DNA of 64,000 bases from Oikopleura dioica (lineage: Eukaryota; Chordata; Appendicularia; Copelata; Oikopleuridae). Positions within the stretch are counted from its first letter, which is position 1. Each line of letters opens with the position of its first letter. Of the stretch, positions 58,397-64,000 are shown in pieces. The position numbers and the translations under genes are program-made. The stretch covers positions 2,048,501 to 2,112,500 of the forward strand of contig OU015566.1 in the NCBI GenBank assembly GCA_907165135.1. The letters are read 5' to 3'. The notes beneath the pieces are model-generated. The model saw only the letters and a program-made list of their open reading frames with translations, was not told the DNA's origin and searched no databases.

Positions 58397-61300
58397 ATGA
58401 TGAAGACAGAACCAGAAGCAGCCGAAGAAGGCGATGTGGTCTACAATTTGCTTTCTGCATTTCAGCTTCCGACGCAATTGGGAGTTGATTCTGGAAAGAC
58501 GACTTTTGCGAAGATTTCTAGAGAAAGCAGATTGAACAAGAAACTGTCAGCTCATGATAAGGTGAGAGCAAAATTTTCCAGCGTTTTTTCCTGATCTGCA
58601 GCCAAACATGCCCAAAAAATCTCCTCGAAAAACGAAATTTTCTTTTTATACTTCAATTTCGGCTCGGAAAACGGTGAAAACTCCTGAGTCAGGGCCCTGA
58701 GACCACAGGATAGGTTGCCATAATTTCATTATTTCAGGGTCTTATGGGAACAGCGAATCAAATGTTCGCGCAAAACAAAATCGACGAAGCCGTCTCCCTC
58801 TCTCTCGAAATCATCCGAACCTGCCCAGGCGCTGCAGAGCCGTACCAACTCCTCTCGGAAATTATGCACGAAAAGGGCTTCCAAGAACATGGCTTCAAAA
58901 TGGGTCTTTTCGCGGCACATTTAGATTCCGCAACGCCTGCTGAAAGATGGATCGCTTTAGCGGATGATTCTACTCGAATTCTGGGCCAGAGTGAGGAAGT
59001 CACGAAGCTGAGAATCGCTTGCTATAGAAATGCGTACAACAAGACGCATGATGGCTACATAAAATGGAAGATTGGAGATCTTTACTGCTCTCTAAAGCTT
59101 TGGAGTGCAGCTCTTCAAGGCCGGGCTCTAGAATTTATCGATTTCTCATTTGAGAAGAGAAAGGCTTGAATCTCTTCCCTCCTTTTTTATTCTAGAGCCA
59201 AAATAAAGCGTATAAAATGTCACTGCGTTACTTCCCCGGCGAGCAAGGATCCGAAGCTCTCAACAAAGCAAGACGATTCGCTAGACAAATTTATGCCATC
59301 TGCAGATCTTTGTCAGACGAAGAGTCGAGCTTGCGAATGAAATCTGATGCACTGGCAATGTTGTTGGGCACTATTCAATCGTACGAAGAACAAGTCAGTG
59401 ACGAAGACATAAACTACGCGGCCGATTTATTGCTCGATTTGGAAAGATATCAGGTAAAATTTTTGACTTCGTCTTTTCCAAAGAAAAATTGAAGGAGTGC
59501 AAAGATTTGATGGAAAAATTCTGCGGCTTCGAGGACTTCTGCCCTCCCAACGAGCGCCGATTCGATTTGACCTCAAAAATGGGCCTGTGCATGATTGCAA
59601 TGGACGACGAAGGCGACCGCTGCCAGAGTTATTTGCGATCGTTCATCAACGAAAAAGAAGACATCGAAAAGTACGGCGATTTGTGGTTTCGCGTTGCGGA
59701 AATGTATCTGGCAGCGTTTCACAAATTCGGCGAGGAGAACAATCGAATGCAGTATCTTGAAAACGCGCTTCGATTGACCAACCGTCTTTTGCACACGGAA
59801 GAATGGGCGCATTTGCTTGTTCTTGTCCGCCACGCCGACATTCTTGAAAACCTCGGACATCATTACGAGGCGATCGAAGCTTTGAAACAACTTGCGGACA
59901 TTTCTGAAGAGCACCGAATTCCAGCGAGAGCGAGGATCATGAAACTGGAGGAGCAGATGTCGATGGTTCCGATGATGGCGCACTTAGAGAATGATCAGCC
60001 ACTTGATATTCTGAACTTTTTTAATGATTTGGAAAGCGCGAAGAAGGTCAAGGTCGATTTTGTGTTTGAACAAAGTAAGTTTTCCTGCATTTTGGAGCTT
60101 TGCTGCTTGAGATTTCTAATTGTTAGCTAAAAACCAATTCAAGGTTTAACCATTCTTTCTTCTAGTGAAAAAATGGACGGACTTGGTCGATGAACAAACT
60201 GACAAGTACGAGAAGCGCCGATATTTGCGCTGCGTCGCCGACTTGGGCCTCTTCATCATGACTCACGGCTTCCGCATCTCCTTTGAACCGGATCGAGTGC
60301 ATCTCTACAAATCGAGCGAAATCGCCGTCGGACTTCCGTTCAACCACCCCGGGCGATACATCCTCGTCGACATGAAAAACAACCCCGATCAGATCTTTCC
60401 GCGTCAAAAAGTGGAAAAAATAGAAGCAGAGTTGGAAGATGTCCGCCTTGCGTGGCTTGGCTGGTATCGGCTTTTTCGCGAAGTTCTTGGTGTTCTTCTC
60501 GAAATCGGCAGATTCAAGGAGGCAATTTTACTCGCAGAACAGGCGCTCAAAGTGCGAATAGACACGGCCAGTCGACAAACTGAGCATTCTTATCGACGAG
60601 AAATGCAAAGTATCGTTCTGGCTATCGCGATATCAAGTAAACAGTACGACAGGTGCTACAAGCAGCTTACAGAATGGCTCAGGAAGAGTCTGAAAGGTAA
60701 TCTTTCCCTCTTTTCCCGGATTCTTTGTTGAAGGTTCGAAGCTTCTGTAAAATAACTGTTGAATAGATGATAATCTTGCGATGCAGCATCATTGGAACCT
60801 TTTCAATTTCACGATCAACAACTCAATCGATGTTCGTCATCAAAAGTTCGTTGTTCGTCAGCGATTCAACAGCAAAGCTCCTGATCCGACTCTTTGGACC
60901 ATGCTCGGCCACGTGACTCGGTACAATTAACGAAAAAAATACACCCCCGCCTTCAGTTCTTTATTCTAGCGAGACACGAAGCTACTATCACGCAGCGGAT
61001 GCCTACACCGAAGCGTTAAAACTCAAACCCGACTGTCCCTTTCTTCATCTCAACCTCGCTACCATCTATGCCCACATTGCTTCACAACGATTTACGACGA
61101 ACAGACACACTGCTGCAACGCAGGTCATCGGATTTCTGAGTTCTTACAGTAAATTGAGAGGACTCGACAAGTTTCCACAAGAAATTCATTACAACAGAGC
61201 CAGGTAAGATCTCGTTGACATCTGTCGACCTCCTTAGACAAAGGATAATTATGAATTGTCTCTAGAATTCTTCATCAGCTTGGCATGTACGGCCTAGCCG

Positions 61301-61473
61301 CGATTGAGTACAAAAAAGTCATCAACTCGCCCGTCACGTGTCCAGAAAACGACCAAGAAACTGACAAATTTGACCTGACAAAAGAAGCCGTTTTTAATCT
61401 GTCTCTTATCTACCGCCAATCCGGCAATAAGGATCTCGCCTATTCTATTATCTCAAAGTACTGCCGCTTATAA
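58397..61473 (+). CDS. GTF3C3: TFIIIC subunit, TPR-repeat protein (TFIIIC102)
   Basis: Eight exons: 58397-58561, 58738-59124, 59196-59453, 59495-60074, 60166-60696, 60767-60920, 60970-61203, 61266-61473; 838 residues in frame (vertebrate protein about 886). GTF3C3 is the TPR scaffold of the TFIIIC tau-A module, which binds the A box of tRNA genes and recruits TFIIIB for RNA polymerase III. Matches to the family: RGLMGEAN-like GLMGTANQMFAQNKIDEAVS, AAHLDSATPAERWIALAD, a TPR series, the VRHADILENLGHHYEAIEAL repeat, IDVRHQKFVVRQ, and the C-terminus NLSLIYRQSGNKDLAYSII. The intron 59125-59195 starts GC (or GG), not GT. Only 87 bp separate the stop from the profilin ATG. Confidence 0.92.
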
Positions 61474-61560
61474 AAGTCTCAACAAGTTCAAGAGTTGTAT
61501 ATAAAATAAACAAGCTGCCTCTATCACAAACTCCTTCAGAAAAGACCCTAGTTTTACATC
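61474..61560 (+). promoter_or_regulatory. Short intergenic spacer, possible trans-splice acceptor
   Basis: 87 bp between GTF3C3 and profilin. It contains AATAAA at 61505-61510 and a pyrimidine-rich CTCCTTCAG that would serve as a splice acceptor just before the profilin 5' UTR. This is the pattern expected in a trans-spliced operon, but TATATAAAA at 61499 could instead be a profilin TATA box. Confidence 0.45.
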
Positions 61561-62041
61561 ATGTCGTGGTCCGAATATGTATCTGGCTCGAGCGGACTTA
61601 TGGCTCACTACGATAAGATCTCAGCCGGTGGAATCTTCGGCCACAACGGCTCAACCTGGGCGCAGCAGGGGATGGATCACACCACTACTTATTACAATGA
61701 AATTACAGATATCGTCCAGCTTTTCACTAACCCCAAGGAAGCCTACTCTAAGGTAAGTGTCCCACTAAAATTCTGTCGAATGAGAACCCTTCATCCAAAT
61801 TTGCCTGTTTCTAATCAAACTTCAGGGCTTCACTCTGAACAACCAGCAATTCGTCCTGCTTCGAATCCAAGACGAAAAGACCATCCTTGCTCGTGGAAAA
61901 ACACCAAACACTGCGCCCGTTACCATCCAAAAGACAAACCAAGCAGTCGTCATCGCCATCGGAGAAAAGGACGCTCAGGCTGGTTCCATTTCTACTGCCG
62001 TTGGTAAAATCGCCGACTACATGGATTCTGTGGGATATTGA
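61561..62041 (+). CDS. Profilin
   Basis: Two exons, 61561-61752 and 61826-62041, give 135 residues, the usual profilin length. It starts MSWSEYV, as many invertebrate profilins do (the conserved Trp helps bind poly-proline), and contains GGIFGHNGSTWAQ, followed after the splice by the beta-strands GFTLNNQQFVLLRIQDEKTI and the C-terminal helix STAVGKIADYMDSVGY. Profilin binds G-actin, PIP2 and poly-proline to control actin assembly. Its location directly after GTF3C3 suggests co-transcription. Confidence 0.93.
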
Positions 62042-62619
62042 ACAAAGGACTTGAGACAGGAAAGGATGATTTTCAGCAGACTCATCAGGGTCAGAAAAAT
62101 ACTTATTTAACCAATTAATTGTCCTAAAACTATTCTCATCCTCAAAAGTCATCAAGAAATTGCCATATTTATACCACAAGGAAACAAGTTACCCTCTCAC
62201 TACTTTTTTGAAACAACCGCACACCACAAAGAACCTTATTTTCAACCACATGACAAATATTTTTAACGTTCTTCCTAAAAAAACTCTAGTCCAATAAAAT
62301 GCCCGCGTGCCATCAAAATAAAGAAGCTCAAAAGTTATACAGCAGCAGCCCACTGTAACAGCCCATTTCACTCTTGACTGAAAGTACAACCTCTTTATTA
62401 CGATTATTTCTTGCCCATGCTGTTTTGTTTTCTTCTTATATTCACGTAGAATGTATTTTATTTCGCTCTTTTTTCTGCGCGCACTGGAATTCCCACTGAA
62501 TCTTTTAGGCTATTTTCAATACTGATAGTAGGTTTCTAAAGTTCAAAATCTGATGCTTTCTAAAATTAATAAAATACCAACAAAAAATACTAGTTTTTCG
62601 CTTTTCTTTAGATGGAGAA
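62042..62619. other. Profilin 3' flank and spacer
   Basis: AT-rich 3' UTR-like DNA with AATAAA-type words at about 62290 and 62567. No gene seen. A CTTTAG acceptor lies at 62607-62612, just before the next ATG. Confidence 0.5.
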
Positions 62620-63762
62620 ATGTCCCTTCTCCTTATCGTGACGTCTATACGATGTCAAAACCTGCCAAAAAAGAACTGTAAATGTCACGTGAATATCTTC
62701 GTAGAAGATGAGAGCTCCAAATCGATTCAGTCCGCGTCGACAAGTGTCAAATCCGGGAGCAATAAACCAGAATGGCATGATTTATCGCTCCCTTGGTTGA
62801 AAATCAATCCGCTGGTAAAAGTCATCCTCGTTGTGAAAGAAAATTCTTTCGCTGGTCGAAATCTTCTCAAAGTCACCATCCCCTTCGAAGACATCGAAAG
62901 CGCCAGAAGAAGTGGAAATGACGATGTTGGAAAAGGATCGCTAGTTGTTCGAAAAGGAGAGGCGTCAATTATGATCACATTCGATCTCATTGAACCAGAT
63001 CGCCCTGACGCGGCAAACACGATTTCTCGCCGAGCAACTGGCGCTACCGCTCCTTCCATCCGCTCGTCCGTAGAAACTCTGAATTCTGCTCGCTCGTTGC
63101 ACCATATTGACAACTCAGAAGATCCAGAAACCTTCGATTCTTTGGAAGAAATGCTCGCGACGGCGATACGAAGCTCCAGCGAAAGAGGCAACTCTTTTTC
63201 AGAAACACTTCTTCGCCAATTTGAGTCGATTTGTCTGTCACAAACTGACTGCCAGGAAAAAGAAGAACAAGAGGACGAAGATGAGAGCGAGAATGATTCG
63301 GTTTTCGAGGAGCAGACAAATAACTCAAGCGAGAAAAACAGATCGGACTCGTATCACAAGGCGATGATCGGAAGACCACAGCTGGAGACCGTCTCGCATA
63401 GTCCTACAGTAATGTCGCCTCTAACAGAAAACTTCACCATTCAAATCGAAAACGCCGGTTCTTTGTCCTTTCTCAAGACGCCGGAGTATTTAATCGTCCA
63501 AGAAGTGACCCATGCGGAGCTAAAATTCGGCGATAGAATTCACAAAATCAACGGAAAAAGCGTCTATGAGATGCAGAGTCCTGAACTGGCGCTTGAAGGA
63601 GTGGTAGAATTGGAAATTGAAAGAATCGTGACGATAAATGAACTGAAGACGAGAGCGTTCTCCAGTAGAAAGAAATCTGCCGCGGCAGAGGGGAAGAAAA
63701 GATCAAAACACAGGCTTTCGGTCAGCAGGAGAACGCAAATGACAGCAAAAACGCCTTCAGTT
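62620..63762 (+). CDS. C2-domain and PDZ-like protein (3' end unresolved)
   Basis: Starts 7 nt after a TTCTTTAG acceptor. An N-terminal C2-like domain runs from LLIVTSIRCQNLPKK through SGSNKPEWHDLSLPWL and NPLVKVILVVKEN. A long disordered middle rich in Ser and Glu (EEQEDEDESENDS) follows, then a PDZ-like domain around FTIQIENAGSLSFLK, LKFGDRIHKINGKSVYEM and VVELEIERI. A basic tail follows. The frame stays open to 63789, but GTAAGT at 63763-63768 is a good donor, and an acceptor at 63847-63848 would extend it to a stop near 63898. The domain pair suggests a membrane-associated scaffold; the calcium-binding Asp set of C2 is incomplete. No specific orthologue identified. Confidence 0.7.
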
Positions 63763-64000
63763 GTAAGTCAAAAAATAGACTCCTGGTAATTTTTATTCTT
63801 TTCTCACCTTGTTCGAATCTCTGGGAACAAGTAAATTTTCTTTCCCAGCTAATCAAACATGTTTGGTTATTGTGGCTAAGACGGACACTAATTTAACTTA
63901 TCAACAGTCCGATAATCCGAAATCAATCCCCTCCCCCGTCTCCCTCGTGATAATTATTTATCTAGGACGCCACCAGCGACCCCCACTCGTCTAGAAACCA
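63763..64000 (+). other. Possible terminal exon of C2/PDZ gene, then window edge
   Basis: After the presumed intron (GTAAGT at 63763, TTTCCCAG ending 63848) a frame reads LIKHVWLLWLRRTLI then stop near 63898. This could be the true C-terminus or just chance. Nothing further can be read before the edge. Confidence 0.3.

Overview
The window looks like nuclear DNA of an appendicularian tunicate (larvacean), most likely Oikopleura or a close relative. I reach this from the sequence, not from a search. Introns are tiny (about 41-80 bp) in the right half. Several introns only splice in frame with GA-AG or GC-AG ends, a peculiarity reported for Oikopleura. Genes are densely packed, and the proteins (SLC1 glutamate transporter, TBC1D23, BCKDK, GTF3C3, profilin) are animal orthologues. 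One gene encodes a repetitive secreted protein that could belong to a mucous house or other extracellular matrix.

Layout. From 1 to about 28.4 kb the DNA is AT-rich and gene-poor. A minus-strand ankyrin-repeat gene is scattered through the first 15 kb as small exons separated by introns of up to about 7.4 kb. A small secreted-peptide gene (9946-10233, +) sits inside one of those introns. The rest is a dense collection of non-autonomous DNA transposons: inverted-repeat elements flanked by TTAA, some nested inside one another; a TA-flanked Tc1/mariner-like element; foldback elements; short tandem arrays; and GCCGC hairpins.

From 28.4 to 45 kb the genes are a SLC1 transporter (+), a 950-residue secreted protein with four 183-residue repeats (+), a receptor-like membrane protein with ten FN3 domains and one LCCL domain (-), and a duplicated PAN-domain protein with a probable GPI anchor (-) downstream of a Ser/Thr-rich mucin-like protein (-).

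From 45 to 64 kb the DNA is gene-dense: small hypothetical genes, a two-finger C2H2 protein, TBC1D23 (-), a TATA-driven secreted peptide (+), BCKDK (-, ten exons), a hAT-type element carrying a 56-bp satellite, a small acidic protein (-), a second member of the secreted-peptide family (+), then GTF3C3, profilin and a C2/PDZ-like protein in tandem (+). GTF3C3 and profilin are only 87 bp apart, which fits an operon-like arrangement.

Most exon models were checked by reading frame: SLC1 570 aa, FN3/LCCL 1166 aa, BCKDK 419 aa and GTF3C3 838 aa all close in frame. No tRNA, rRNA or CRISPR array was recognised.
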